From Blasia pusilla (lineage: Eukaryota > Marchantiophyta > Marchantiopsida > Blasiales), in assembly GCA_050084515.1 (NCBI GenBank), contig CM114273.1, positions 28,830,001-28,894,000 on the forward strand: DNA of 64,000 bases, read 5' to 3'. Below are positions 1 to 12,124 of the stretch, piece by piece. Position numbers and translations under genes: made by a program. A model generated the notes under the pieces. The model was given only the letters and a program-made list of their open reading frames with translations, was not told the DNA's origin and did no database searches. The stretch's first letter is position 1. The number at the start of each line of letters is the position of its first letter.

Positions 1-1088
1 ACCACTAGGGTCATGTGACATACTTTCATGGCCCACTTTCACCATCTCCCACTTCAAAAGAATGCTCGAGTAACCTACTCCCCCATGAACACTTGATCTA
101 AGCCATCCCATCCCTATTACCCCACACATATTATTCATAAATCCCCACTCTCCCTTGCATCCATCTTATCCTCCAAATTTCCCCCCCAATTCCCTTCCCT
201 ACCTACCCACTTCCTAGCAAATATGTGTCATGGGAAAGAAAATAGCAAGAATTCTGCACCAAGATGGCCCTTTAAGGAAAAAAGATGGAAATGAACAAGA
301 AAGGAGAGTACAAAACTTAGTCAAAGTAGGAATTAAAAAATGAGAGGGATAAAAGGGAAATTTTACTCACTATATACAAAACTTTTGGAGCTTGATACTT
401 ACAAAGATTCAAATCGACTCCCACTAGTCAATTTTTTAGTATTTTTACTCTCTATTCTTTTTATTCTTTAGAAGTACTATTTTTCTTGGAAAACACTCTC
501 TCGTAACAAATACAATTTTTTGGGTCTCGTAATGGACTCACAAGCTATAACTAATTATAATAGTGTTGTATGCCAATCCAAACTTGCAATAGATTGAAAA
601 AAGGCAAGGGAAAATCTCATAAGGGAATATTTCAAAGAAATTATGAATTTTTTCAAAAAAAAATCACAAGGTCAAATATATTACGTGTAGATTTGGCTAT
701 AGAAGATGTGGAAGCATATTATCTGTATTGCAAAAATTAATTACCATGAGACTTTTTATAATACATAAATTTTGGTCCTACAACCAAGTTGTAAGCTTTA
801 TAGGTGCAAATTTTCCTAAAATAAAATCTCACGTTGTATAGTGGGTATGAGTTCAGTTTTCAAATGGACTTTTTGGTCATTTACTTGGAATAATCTCTTT
901 AAAATATTTCTTAGTACAACCTCTTAATTCTTCTAGATATTCCTTTTAAATTCCTTCTAGACATGTTCATGCGGGCCAGGGTTCCTATGTGCCATATCTG
1001 GGCCAGCCCCTCCCGCAACATAGACTCAGACTCAGCCATCTTGCAACCAATCCAATGATTTGTCGTCTGTTCTTGCCACCCACATCCA
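1..1088. other. AT-rich intergenic DNA, no gene seen
   Basis: The stretch is AT-rich and all frames are closed at short intervals. I see no domain, RNA gene or clear terminal repeat. It ends at the first hAT-type MITE. Confidence 0.6.
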
Positions 1089-1395
1089 CATGGTTGCACA
1101 AAAACAAACAAGTCCGCCCCTAAGACGGACAAGTCTAGACATGTCCACACACATGGATTGTAAGATGTGGGGGCCATACGTATAGCTTATGGTGGAAACC
1201 AAGATGGGGGCGAGTGGGGCAATAAGGGGGAAGGGAATGGAGGTGGAGGGAGGAAGAAATGAGAAAGCGCAAAATTAAACACGGAGGCAAGTGGGGGAGG
1301 TGGGGCCTATATGAACAAGTCCTTCCATAAGACGGACGTAAATCCACGGACATGGACATGTCTGTAGACACGAACTTTGTCCACACGCAACCTTG
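1089..1395 (+). mobile_element. hAT-type MITE, copy 1
   Basis: This non-autonomous element of about 307 bp begins CATGGTTGCACAAAAAC and ends with CGCAACCTTG. Its ends are therefore imperfect inverted repeats of the form CAAGGTTGCA. The interior shares blocks with the other copies: a GGACATGT-rich segment, a purine-rich centre and a copy of AACAAGTCCTT. The flanking 8-mers (cacatcca and tgcatcga) match at 5 of 8 positions, as expected for an old target duplication. An 8 bp duplication plus CAAGG ends points to the hAT superfamily. No transposase is encoded. Confidence 0.75.
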
Positions 1396-2515
1396 TGCAT
1401 CGAGCATTGCACCCACACTAAGCTCGTGGAGGCTTGCACCGGCCCGTGGTAGGCTGGCATAGGATCCGCTCTGGGTAGGCTAAAGGCCTTATGTTTCTTA
1501 GTAGAGGCCACATGCATGCTTGATGTGGGCCTCCCGGTCTGGAGAAGGCTCATAGCTTGCACAACCGTTCGATCCTTAACCACATCCCTTCCCACGTCCC
1601 AAGCCCGCACGGGCGACGGGTACAAAAAATTGGGGGAGGGGGGGGGAAGGGGGGGGAGGCAATTGGGCATGTTCGTTTCCATGCAATCTTGCTAAATCTC
1701 CATTGAAATTGGATCTTTTAAGTCCTTTTGATGAATTTTCCAATACTAATGGGTTGCGAAGGGTGCATTAGTCTCATTGCCACCATCTTGGTTACACATT
1801 GAATGTCTTCTCATAGTCCAAGTCATATTGTCATGCACACTATCCCTTAGTTTCCCGCATGACCTTCTACTTTGAGAATACTTCCATATTCCATTGTTTC
1901 ACATTCTAGCACATTTCTATGCTTCCAAAAAAATATTTGGGTTACTCAAAGCCTTGTTACAATGACTCCCATCACTTGGATTACAACATGGTAGTAGCCT
2001 AAACTTGAATGGTGTATCTCTTTGAGTACGATGTTTGGGTTACGGCATTTTTTCATGACTCAAAGGGAGAGGAATTCTACCTCTTTATTGTCATTCCATT
2101 ACTGCCCTTCCAAGCACTCGTTGATTCTGTCTTTCATCTGTCCGTGTTTTAACTTCCACACATGTTAAACAAAGAATCCCCACTTCACACTTAAATCAAA
2201 TTAAAAATATTTAGAAAACATCAAAGTAGGGGACGATAGACTTCTAGGTGCCTCTAGATAGTTTAGGGCTGGTTTGAAGAGGCCCATTAAGACCAATGAG
2301 CTAGCTTTCCATCATGTTTAGATTATCGAGGATGCATCATCAGTAATCACACCTATTATGTATCATGGCATGTCAGATTTAAGAGAATTTTATAATCGAA
2401 AATAAAATAAAAAATAGTGTTTTTTTTTATGTTCCCTCTCTCCATCTGTAAATGGGCCCATTAATCGAGTTGATTAAAGTTGTAGGGTAGACTCGTGGAC
2501 CTGATCTAATAGAAT
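1396..2515. other. Intergenic DNA with a GC-rich GGCC-type block
   Basis: Positions about 1398-1640 are rich in GGCCC and GGCT words. They resemble in style the GC-rich blocks at 32150-32380 and 33170-33350, which also sit next to copies of the same MITE. The rest is AT-rich. No coding feature is supported. Confidence 0.4.
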
Positions 2516-2519
2516 TTGA

Positions 2520-4130
2520 ATGTGTCGAGATCCCGTCAGTGAGGCCTGGTCAACCCCTAATTGAGAGGCCAATTGGGGGCAGGGAAGGGCCGGGCCTTAG
2601 GTGGCAAGGAGAATGGCTAAGGACAAAGGAGGAAAGTAAAGGATGGCGACCAATGCTCGGCAAGAACCGGCATTCTTTGTTAAAGCAGCCGGTTGAGAAG
2701 GTGCGATTTCCGGTTCAAATCTGAAAGTTTTGGAAACTTCCCGACGAGAAAAGAGGGTTTTCTTTGCTAAATTTAAAAACAACCGGCTAGAGTGGAGAAA
2801 TTACCGACTACCTTGAGAGTTTTCTCGGGAAGCTACCGGTATGCATAAAAATCCTTGCCGAGCACTGATGGCGACGGACCTGCGAATACTCTCATAAGTT
2901 CGCTTAAAACCCGCGGCGTCTCGGGAGTAATCTTGGCTAAATCGGGCTTGTCTGTGTCCCGACTAGGACCTAAGTTCAAGTGCGCACGCGCTGTGACCGG
3001 GGCAGACTTAAGAGTTGCTGTGTCATTGGTGGGCTGTTTGGTGGACCCGATCATGCGCGCCATTCGGCTTAACTCTGTACGAATGTTAACGTCGTAATGG
3101 TACTCTCCTCTCTTACATTGATGATCACCACCAACAAGAACGGCAAAGAACAAACCCGGTGCGGCCGGGGGCTCCTATGGTTACTCGCTTCCCGAACTGC
3201 AGAATTCGCGGACGGAACTTCAGCGGGATCCGACGGAGTAGTAGCAATATAGTAGGTCACCTCCAGCTTACATCCGGTCACCTAAACCCAGGCTGTGTGC
3301 AAGATGCAACTGAGGTCGGGTGGCGGAACAGGTGTCTTGGGAGAGTTCGCTGAGAGCATCTGGGTTTTGACTTGGGAGACGGAACTCCCCTTAGACGACC
3401 GTGTTGGGTTAGGTGCCGTGATATCTGTCGCGCATGCGGCACACGTCTGCATGCATGCAAAGGTCCGGCCGAAATCGCAGCAGCTCCGCGACAATCCCAG
3501 TCGGCCCCGACCTTGTCGAACGGAGCTCTTGCCGATCGTTATTTATGGGGACGTGGAGATTCCAAACAATGACTTTTCTTCCATAGGTGCATTTCTCGGC
3601 CGTCTCGTGGGTGACCATGACGGTGTAACGCACTAACAACTACAACCGACGTGATTGACTGACTCATCCGAGATCAACGAACGACTTTCTCGCTTTCGGG
3701 TGGGTTCCTCCACTCTGAATAAATGAAAGTTGAGAAGAAGGAAACTTTCGGTACAAGGACAGGAGGGAGAGGGGGGCTATTCAGAGCATCTCCATAAATT
3801 GGCGATCCTCCTAATTCCGTGGAGGACCTCGTCCGTCAGGCTGCATGCCCGAATCCGATTGGTGAGCTCGCTAGTTCCGCGGGGGAGCCCCCACTAGAGC
3901 AAGGGGGAGGCGGAGTGGGACTGTGGGAGTGTCGGGATTCTCTATCGAAGCAACCGGTTAAGTTTGGAGGAAAAAAAGAAATTCGTCTGGAACTTTTATC
4001 AACTTTCCGATGGGAAAATTGGGTTTTCTTTGTTGAATTTGAAAAGCACCGGCCGGTGAAAGGAAATTGTCTCTCGGCAAGAAATTGGCATGTCTAGAAA
4101 TCCTATCCGAGCCCACATTTGGAGTGTCCC
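2520..4130. repeat. GC-rich segment with a diverged direct repeat
   Basis: Two related blocks lie about 1.25 kb apart, at roughly 2640-2865 and 3915-4115. Both contain GGGTTTTCTTTG, an accggc-rich stretch and a 'tccgagc' or 'gccgagc' end. The sequence between them is unusually rich in CpG for this window. A similar accggc-rich style occurs at 62090-62260. It may be the remains of an LTR-like or other repeat, but termini were not found. Open frames are short and show no recognisable domain. Confidence 0.4.
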
Positions 4131-5792
4131 ACCATTAATCTATGCTGTCATCTATATTACTGGTGCTCTGTTAGGAGTGAAGACAAAGGATTTGTGTACT
4201 CACGTTGTTGTACACAAATCTATTTAGTTTAGTTTGAAATTATTTTTTTTCAAATATTTATTTGTTTGACACAATAAATGGGACAACAAGAAGAAATTTC
4301 AAATTTGTGTGCCACGTGATTCACTGCCTGGTTGTACATTAGTGTTTCCTAATTTTATGGTCATCCAATCATAGAATTAGAGGAGGTATAAAATTACGAG
4401 TAAACCTAGTCCATTAAAATCATAAATTTTAACGTTTTAAATAAAAAAATATTATTTTTGTATGTAATATCCGAAAATCAATTCGTAATTTGGAATCTCC
4501 ATTTCCTGCTAAAAAAAGTAAGTGACGTAACTTTTTGCAAAACATTCCTTTAGCCATGCATTTGACCTTCAAACAAACTCCAATAAATTTGGTGTTCTCC
4601 AATCTAGTTGGCCTTGCAAAAGAATTTTTCTCTTAAGATATAAATATAGTAGGATGGTAAGGTAGAGAGTGACATAGAATGGGAAGTAGGATAAATTCCC
4701 CCCGCCAATGAAACGGTCAAAAGTATGCCCCACTTTGCATAGGGGCTAACGATACCCTTACAAAATTTTCTTACGGCCCTTGCAAATGGGCTTCGTTTTT
4801 AATTCTTAGTCTCTTGTGGCTTCATTTAATTCCTTTAATTCATGACCACTATGGCTGGATATCCCATTTCTCTCTAACATCGGAGAGACTATCCAGTTGT
4901 CCTAAGTACAATACGTGGCTTTTTACGAGAACCATTGGATCTGATTAGACGTTGTCGATTGTCCCTCACGTGAATCTCAAACTTCTGGCATGGTGTTTCT
5001 CCATGATGTGGCATAACTCAAGATTCCCATGAGGAATTGTTGTTGTTAGGATTTTGTTGCTCATTTAGGGTCCTCTCCTATGAGTCCAGTTTCTCTTCCT
5101 GTTCCTCCTCTTGTGCAAGTTTGGTTGCAGATCGTTGTAATATGGAGTGAATTTTTTTGCTTGTTTTCCTTGGCGGTAGATAGAGATATGGAGTTCGTTT
5201 ACATCATAGTGAATTCGTAGCTGGTTGCGTACGCGCGTTGATGTTGTATCCTCCAAGAATAGACCTCTTTCCCTTTCCATCTCGGATTTATGGCTGCAAA
5301 TTCTATTGCATGATGCTAGTGACTTGCTTAGGTGTATAGGAGGTGCTTTTGTTTCTTCATGCTCTTGCTCCTTAATAATGTCTACTACCATCTCAATATA
5401 CTCTGCCCACTTTGTCTCGTAGTTCCGCTATGTTGATTCGAGTGTGGTAGTAGGGTTTTCGCTCTCTTCATATTGTTATTCACCTCTTTGTTGATTTGCC
5501 TCGTTCACTTGGTTTTGTTGGTTGATTTGCCCTCTTGTTGGTCTTCTTGGTTGATGTTGTACTTCATTAATTCAAAATTTTAATCAATTGATGGTCTTTT
5601 TTATGCTCCACTTCCATTTCTCATAGATCTTTCGGCTTGTTGTCTTACCACACTCCGAAGTCTTTGATGTTATGTATTATAGAGGGAGGTGAATGTTGTG
5701 TGTGGATTTTTGGCCGCATCAAGTTGAAAGGTAAAGCATGGCTTCTGGCGCTTTTTGCAATCCGTTTGTGCTTAGGTGTGTCGTGCTCAAAT
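4131..5792. other. Intergenic DNA, nothing recognised
   Basis: AT-rich and mostly closed in all frames. Short open frames at about 5065-5420 on both strands have no recognisable motif. No clear terminal repeats were seen. Confidence 0.5.
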
Positions 5793-6090
5793 TATGGTTG
5801 TACAAAAACAAACATGGATGGAAAAGTTTGGACATGGATTGTAAGAGGTGGGGCTCGCATATTTTTCTCATTGTGAGAGTGAGAGCGAGGGTGGATTCGG
5901 TAGCAACATGGGAGGGAGTGGAATTGGGGGGAGGACGCAATGCCGGCAAGTGTAGAATATATAGGCAAGCGAGAGGGGCGAGAAAGGGAAAGAGGTGGGC
6001 CCCATATGGACAAGTCCTTGCGTAGGTTGGACATAAGTCTAAGGACATGGACATGTTTGTGGACACATACTTTATCCATATGCAACCTTG
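5793..6090 (+). mobile_element. hAT-type MITE, copy 2
   Basis: This 298 bp copy starts TATGGTTGTACAAAAAC and ends TGCAACCTTG. The flanking 8-mers are gctcaaat (5785-5792) and gctcatat (6091-6098), a 7 of 8 match. That gives good support for an 8 bp target-site duplication. The interior follows the same order as copy 1. It has no coding capacity. Confidence 0.85.
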
Positions 6091-6098
6091 GCTCATAT

Positions 6099-8089
6099 CC
6101 TTTAATGTTAGCTCTTGTTTTATATATTCTTGTCTAAGCCATTGTGCAAGTGCTCGGGTATCCGCAAACATAACCCATTGAGTTTGATTTTTCAAAAGAA
6201 TTTGGAGGGTGTGTCTTTATTTTTAGAGCTAGCCTTGTAGATTGTAGGGTAATACCTTCCCACGCATTGCCATGGCTATCACTTCACTATATCAACTCTC
6301 CTACAAGCTACAACTCCTTAAAAGGCTATTCGAAAGAGACATATGAGTTAAACATCTCTTTTTCAATAGTATCTATCCCTTTCTTTATGACTATCATGTA
6401 GAGCAGAGAGAGCTCTACTTGGCAAAGATTTGATTATGGCCTACGCGTTGCTACAACTATGAGTTGTTTGTTTTAGCTCTCCCGCAACATCTTAAGATGC
6501 CATCAAAACAAACCATTAGATAAAGACATATACCTTCTTAAACTATCACCCACCTCAAATTTTTTTCATCCGCTTCTTTAGTCTTTAACAATCCATCATC
6601 AAGTGCCCTAGTGGCTTGGGTTATAAGATTCCAAATAAACGCTTAATAATTTTAACTTCCTCGTTCAAGAAAAGGCTCTTGACGACACAATCACTCCCAT
6701 TTCTTTCCGCATTTTTTCTAGTTCTTCTTCCCTCAATTTATCTCTCTATTAAATCCAATTGAGAGGGAGGCCTTAACCAACAACCCAAATCCAAATGCAT
6801 TTGAAAAGGACAAACCAAGTACCATGGTGCCGATTTTCTCTCAAGCATCATTTTATTTGTGCCATAGATCCATCGTATGTTGCTAAATATCTAAATTCCA
6901 ACCACACTAAGCTATTTTGGTAAATATCTTATGGGGCGTTGAAGTGCATTGTCACACCTTAGTCAACCGACAAGTAGAGTTCTACTGCGATAATGGCAAA
7001 CATGGTCATCGCGGTGTTTGGGTGTAACTTCGTCTTGAGATGTCGAATGAGGTTGGCGATAGATCCATTGCGTTGGGAACATTGTTTCTCGTGATTTTTA
7101 CCTATTTAATTATGTGTTAGCCAGGTGACCTGTTGACCGGGTTGAGGTAAGCAGGTAATCTATACATGCAGGTTAGCATTTGGAAGCTAATTTTGGGATG
7201 CGGAGGAAGAGCCTTTTGGCTCTTCCCAAGGCTATAAGAGAGGGAGATATGGATTTCTCAAGCTATCTTTCTTAAGTTGGGCCTTAGGAGCACCTGTCTT
7301 GCTTTGTGTGTAGAAGGAACTAGGGTATCCACTTCCGCATTCCCTCATAAGAGAGGGTGGATGTGGGTCAAAATGATGATGTAGATTCAAGAGTGGAGTT
7401 GACCATGCAACTTTGATTTTACTTGAGAAAGATGCAAAGGGGCAGGAGGGATTTGTTATATGCAAGTAGGCAAGCGACACTGGGGAGCCCTTGGAGAAGC
7501 TGGTTAGCATTTGTGTTATTATTTTTTTGTGCAAAAAGGGAATCCCGTATTTCTTAGATTTTGTTGGTGCAAATTGATATAGGGTAGTGGCAAAATGTAG
7601 CGGGAATAAGATAAAGTAGCGTGGGTGTAGCGTCAATGGGTGATCGTCGTGTGTTGGGAAAGTGGGAAGAGAAGCGAGACGATAAGCATGTTTGGGAAAG
7701 GCATCATAGCTGCCATGCTAGTGCGTAGCTAGCAGTTTTAGGTCACGAATCTTTTGGGTCAAGGTAGAGTTGGAAAAAGTCTGTGAGGTCGGAAGGAGGG
7801 CAATTGGGATTAGATATCATAGGATCTCGGAGAAGACAAGGGCTGCTTAGGGAAACGCGCCATAGACATATGTAAAGAGTCACAAAGTTGAGAGGAGGAC
7901 CATACTTCCGAGTAAGCATAAGGCCTGGTCCAACCACATAGGGTGGCATGCACATAGCATGGGCACACTGGGGAGGTATATATAGGCATACTTGTTAGGT
8001 ACACAGTATATGTGGGCCTCATTAAGATGGGGGTACCAGTCCATACGGGCACCACAAGCAATCGGGTCGAAGTATGTTGGTAAGTCATA
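6099..8089. other. Intergenic or decayed 5' part of the Gypsy element
   Basis: I see no intact gene. The part nearest the Gypsy coding relic (from about 7200) may be its decayed gag or 5' LTR, but I could not find a matching 3' copy. Open frames here are short and lack motifs. Confidence 0.4.
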
Positions 8090-9311
8090 TGGATTGAGCC
8101 GCGCTGAAGAGAGAGTCGAGGACATAAAGAAGGTAGGGGCGAAAGCAGCTCAAAAGGGACTAGAGGATAGCTGCCGCAGTCGAAGGTGTGATAGAGGTCC
8201 AGAAGAAAGATGGAAAAACTTGGCAAGAGATAACAAAGGGCCGAGAGAAGGTAGTAAGAGCCTTAAATGGACGGACAGCACGAGCCACGGGTGTGAGGAT
8301 GGCAAGAGCGGCCACATGGAGAAATTGGTGGATGTGCTAGCTCGACCAGCCATAGAGCGAGCTATGGTGACACTAGGTATGATGTTGTTGGACAACTAAG
8401 CTAGAGTGTTTCGCTTGGTTAGTCCGAGAAGTATAGTGTTTCATCGACAATGCGTCCTACTTAATTCACGAGCGCAACCCTTGATGTTAGGGAAGGGAGC
8501 GTGTTTGGAGTTGGGGTTATAGAAAGGCGATATTAAGCCTTATCCCTTTTAGATACATACCTCTATTGGGGGCGTATCAATGACACACTACATGACTCGA
8601 CATTAGTGAGTTGTCAAAATCTAGCCATAGAATATGTGAGATAGTGTGATGGTGCACACACATGCGATTTTGGGCTCAGGCCGTCGATCTTAGGTGGTGA
8701 CACGGGATGATAGACCACCGTTGGCCGTGACCAATAGGGTGGGGGAGTTGAGGGCAGCCTTACCTACGTTGGTGAGCTTCCAAGCATCCCATGCCTTTCG
8801 TCAGGGAGGGCCAGGCATGATTCGGGATGAGGTGACCAGAGCATTGGAGGAGCCTACAGCAGATGAGCGCGAGCGCGCCATGGGGTTGGCTACCGGTACT
8901 ACGGCGGTGCCAAGGATGACTAAGGCATCCCAGAGACAGGTGTTGCGGCAGGCGATGGACCTCAACTATCTCACATGGATAGTCAGCCTAGGTATGGGTG
9001 AGCAGAGACGGATGCGAGTGTCATCCATGCCGTCACGTCCACGGGTTGGACCATTTCCTACAGGGTCTGTACAGGCATTGGTTGGGGGCGACACGAGGAG
9101 AGATAGGCACCTAAGGACTTCCTGGAACGTCGTTCGAGCAAAGAGTGCGAAGGCGGCTAGAGTAGCACATGTTCATTTTTCGGATGTGGAGCATGGTGTA
9201 GGAGGTCAGAGTGGAGTGGCTGTTGCAGAGGTGGCTAGGGTTGCTACATAGCAACCAAAGTCGGAGGTTGCGTCCTCTCCGAGTGAGGTCACGATGGAGA
9301 CTTGAGAGCAT
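8090..9311 (+). pseudogene. Gypsy gag end and protease-like region, broken
   Basis: An open stretch at about 8100-8396 encodes a charged segment ending in a recognisable 'LARPAIERAM' block and is closed by TAA at 8397. A protease-like block follows near 8450-8510 and reads VLLNSRAQPLMLGK. In pepsin-like retroelement proteases the catalytic triplet is D-S-G or D-T-G. Here the position reads N-S-R, so the active site is lost. A longer open frame at 8694-9251 leads towards the reverse transcriptase and has no domain I can name. Stops at 9249 and 9303 separate it from the next domain. The gag assignment is inference from order and from memory of the family. Confidence 0.6.
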
Positions 9312-10360
9312 GTGATAGGTCTCAAGTTGATAGGAGGAGAGCGACGGCGAGTTCATAGGTTTTTGAGAGAGCATGTCAGTTGTTTTGCCTTCAGTATGAG
9401 AGACTTGGGTACGCTGAAGGGTCCCGGGATACGGATTGAGTTGGCTAGTGATATGCCGATCTTTCGTCGACCCTATAGGTATTCTGATATGGAGCGAGCC
9501 TTGATTAAGAGCAGGAGTCAGGACTTGTTGGAGGCAGGACTTGTGGAGTTATCACATGGGGAGTATGCATCTGCCACAGTCATGCCGGCGAAGAAGGATA
9601 TGTATGGCAATTGGACGGATAGGCGGATGTGTGGAGATTACCGTCCTATCAACCGATGACGAGGTCGATCGATGCAGACGCCATACCTACTCCTGAGGAG
9701 ATCTTTGATGCGGTAGGGCATGCAAAGATCTTCAGAACTTTAGATCTCCGTGCTGGCTATCATAAGCTTCCTATCAGGTTGGAGGACAGGGAGAAGACAA
9801 CATTCTAGGGGATAGATCGGTTCGGGAGAGATTTCTTGTATCAGTGGCGGTTCTTACCATTTGGGTTGAAGAACGCCTGCACAGTTTCAGAGAGTGATGG
9901 ATAGGATTGTGGCTGGCTTGGAGTTTGTACAATGTTACATAGATGATATTCTTATCTTCAGTTCCACGGTTGAGGAGCATGAGCGACACCTGGAGGAGGT
10001 ATTTCGGCGATTGCAGTTACATGGACTAAAGTTACATCCAGGCAAGTGCAGATTCTTTCAGGAGCAGATTGAGTACTTGGGACACACCATATACCCAAGT
10101 GGGTTAGGCGTTCAGCAGACGAAGGTAGAGGCTATTGCATAGATTCCACGCCCTACAGATGTGAGTTGAGTCCGAGCATTTCTTGGACTAGCAAACTTCT
10201 ATCAATGGTATGTCAAGGGTTTTAGTGCGATCGCAAAGTCTTTGCCAGGTTGATCAGGTTTGGTTGTGGGGAGATGATCAGGAGCGAGCATTTTAGGAGC
10301 TCAAGGATAGGTTGACGTCCTCACCCATTTTACAGAAACCAGTTAGGGGTCGCCCACTCT
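9312..10360 (+). pseudogene. Gypsy reverse transcriptase, broken
   Basis: The N-terminal palm is read in one frame to 9659 and includes a 'CGDYRPIN' block. After an indel the frame continues through 'LDLRAGYHKLPI' and 'FLPFGLKNA'. A third piece (9894-10142) carries the catalytic YIDDILIF motif and 'LHPGKCRFF'. Breaks include TAG at 9806, TAG at 10140, a TGA near 10165, a frameshift near 10240 and TAG at 10294. The copy cannot make active enzyme. Its order and motifs are those of Ty3/Gypsy polymerases. Confidence 0.85.
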
Positions 10361-10730
10361 AGTTACATACGGATTGGAGCATGTTGGGTCTAGGAGCAGT
10401 GCTTACTCAGAGGGATGACGAGGAGAGGGAGTTCGTTGTGGCTTACGCAAGCCGATTGAACAACATTGGAGAGGCAAAGTACAACTCCTACGAGGGAAAG
10501 TGCTTGGCTGCAGTGTGGGCTGTGGCACATTTCAGGTGCTATTTATTTGGCAACCCTTTCACACTTATCACTGATCAGCAGCCGTTGAGGTGGTTGATGG
10601 AGTCCGACAAGCTTACGGGAAAGTTTGCCAGGTGGGCTCTATTACTACAAGAGTATGAGTTTGAGGTGGTTCATAGGCCAGGTCGGCTAAACCAGGATGC
10701 GGATGGGTTGAGTCGCAACCCATGTCCGAG
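10361..10730 (+). pseudogene. Gypsy RNase H domain
   Basis: This is the best preserved part. It is read from a 'HTDWS' block through 'GLGAVLTQ', 'VVAYASR', 'YEGKCLAAVWAVAHFR' and 'LITDQQPLRWL', ending in 'HRPGRLNQDADGLSR'. The retained acidic residues (D of TDWS, E of YEGK, D of ITDQ and D of QDADGLSR) are those expected in RNase H of this class. A TAG at 10360 sits just upstream. The open frame runs on into the integrase without a stop until 11440. Confidence 0.85.
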
Positions 10731-12124
10731 TCAGAGAGACGACACAGGAGCTCGATGGCACGGAGAGAGTGATGAGGAGATGGTGCCCGGTTGGCATACA
10801 TCTGCCTATCTTTGTTGGTTGACTATGGCAGGTCAGCCACAGGTGATGACTCCAGTGGTGGGGTTGGATGATGAGTCTTTGGATCGGGAGGTTAGTGAGG
10901 AGGCAACAGGTGGTCGTGATATCCATGACGACGTGAAGGTTGTGGACTTCTTGCGCACTGGCGTCATAGCGAGTACAGTGAGTGCTAGGGAGCGGGATCG
11001 GATCCTACAGAGAGCCAAGAGGTTCAGGTGGGAGGGGACTCACATTTTGCGGGTATGGGGAGATGGTAGGATACGAGTGGTACCTCATCCTTCCCAGCCA
11101 GCACGTGTAGTGCGACATGCCAATGAGGAGTTGGGACATTTTCGAGTAAAGCGTACTTACAGCTTATTCCACGTTCAGTATTGGTGGCACGGCATGCATA
11201 CTGGGGTACATCACTTTGAAGCCAGATGTATGATATGTGACAGAGTGCGAGCATCCTTCAATGCTCCCACTCCGCAGTTACATCCTTTGCCGATTATGGG
11301 TTTAGGTTATCGGTGGAGTTTAGACTTTGCGGGACCTTTGCCATTGACATGGCGTCATCATAGGTACGTGTTGGTGATGTTGGAGCATTTCTCCAAGTGG
11401 ATAGAGTTGGTGCACCTATACGTTTCTAGATCGTCTGCTTAGTCACTTTGGTGCACCGGCGGAGGTGTTGACTGACCAGGGTACCTTTTCAGGGGAGAGT
11501 CTTAGGCCTTGTGTGATCAGGCGCTGATAGATCACCGCACCACGTCCAAAGATCATCCTGAGGCAGATGGGTTGGCGGAGAGAGTGGTACAGACGGTGAA
11601 GAGAGGATTGCGCAAGTATGGCTTGCAGCGGAGACAGTTGAGGGAGTGGGACCTACAATTGTCATGGTTGGCTATGGGTTATCGCTTTAGTCGGCAGGCA
11701 TCCTTGGGGTCATTTTCACCGTACTTTTTGCTTTTTGGGAGAGAGCCAGATTTTACCTGCAGCGATTCGACGTGACATGGCTGAGGTGTTAGATCTTGAT
11801 GATCTAGATGTGTGGGTACAAGCATGTTCTCAGAGGGCGGAGGTTTTTTGTAGAGTTATGCCTATGGCCTTTGAGAACTTAGCTATTGCTTAGCATAGAG
11901 ATACATTGAGGTATGGGACCATTCGTGGAGGAGGTTATCGTCTAGGGATTAGGAGGTTTCATCCTGGAGATTACGTGTATTTGCAGCAGGTGGCACCCAC
12001 GACGCTAGATGTCACTATAGGGCGCACGATCCTACATGTGAGCGAGGTATTACCGACTCGAGTCCTCATGTTGGAGGGACGGGATGGTATGGTTTGGATC
12101 CTTCATGATCCTTCACAATTGTGA
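10731..12124 (+). pseudogene. Gypsy integrase, broken
   Basis: A spacer of about 110 codons is followed by an HHCC-like zinc region (RHANEELGH ... CMICDRV). The core domain follows, with WSLDFAGPLP, then LTDQGT after a frameshift at about 11420, then 'HPEADGLAERVVQTVK'. These supply the D, D and E of the catalytic triad. Frameshifts occur near 11420, 11490 and 11770, with TAG at 11503 and 11891. The last piece (11906-12124) contains 'FHPGDYVYLQQ', the C-terminal GPY/F-like fold that binds DNA. No chromodomain was recognised. Confidence 0.8.

Larger units (their letters stand above)
8090..12124 (+). mobile_element. Ty3/Gypsy retrotransposon relic A (gag end to integrase)
   Basis: The order of domains on the plus strand is gag end, protease-like, reverse transcriptase, RNase H and integrase. 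This is the Ty3/Gypsy order, with integrase after RNase H. The reading frame is broken by several indels and stop codons, so the copy is dead. The next bases after the coding part (about 12138-12155) include a purine-rich tract that could be the polypurine tract. Neither LTR boundary could be fixed. Related, more decayed copies lie at 16140-17420, 34345-39215 and 39218-44110. Confidence 0.85.

Noticed and set aside
5719-6195. A 158-codon minus-strand open frame
   Set aside because: Most of it lies across hAT MITE copy 2. It has no start or domain support and similar frames are not kept in the other copies.
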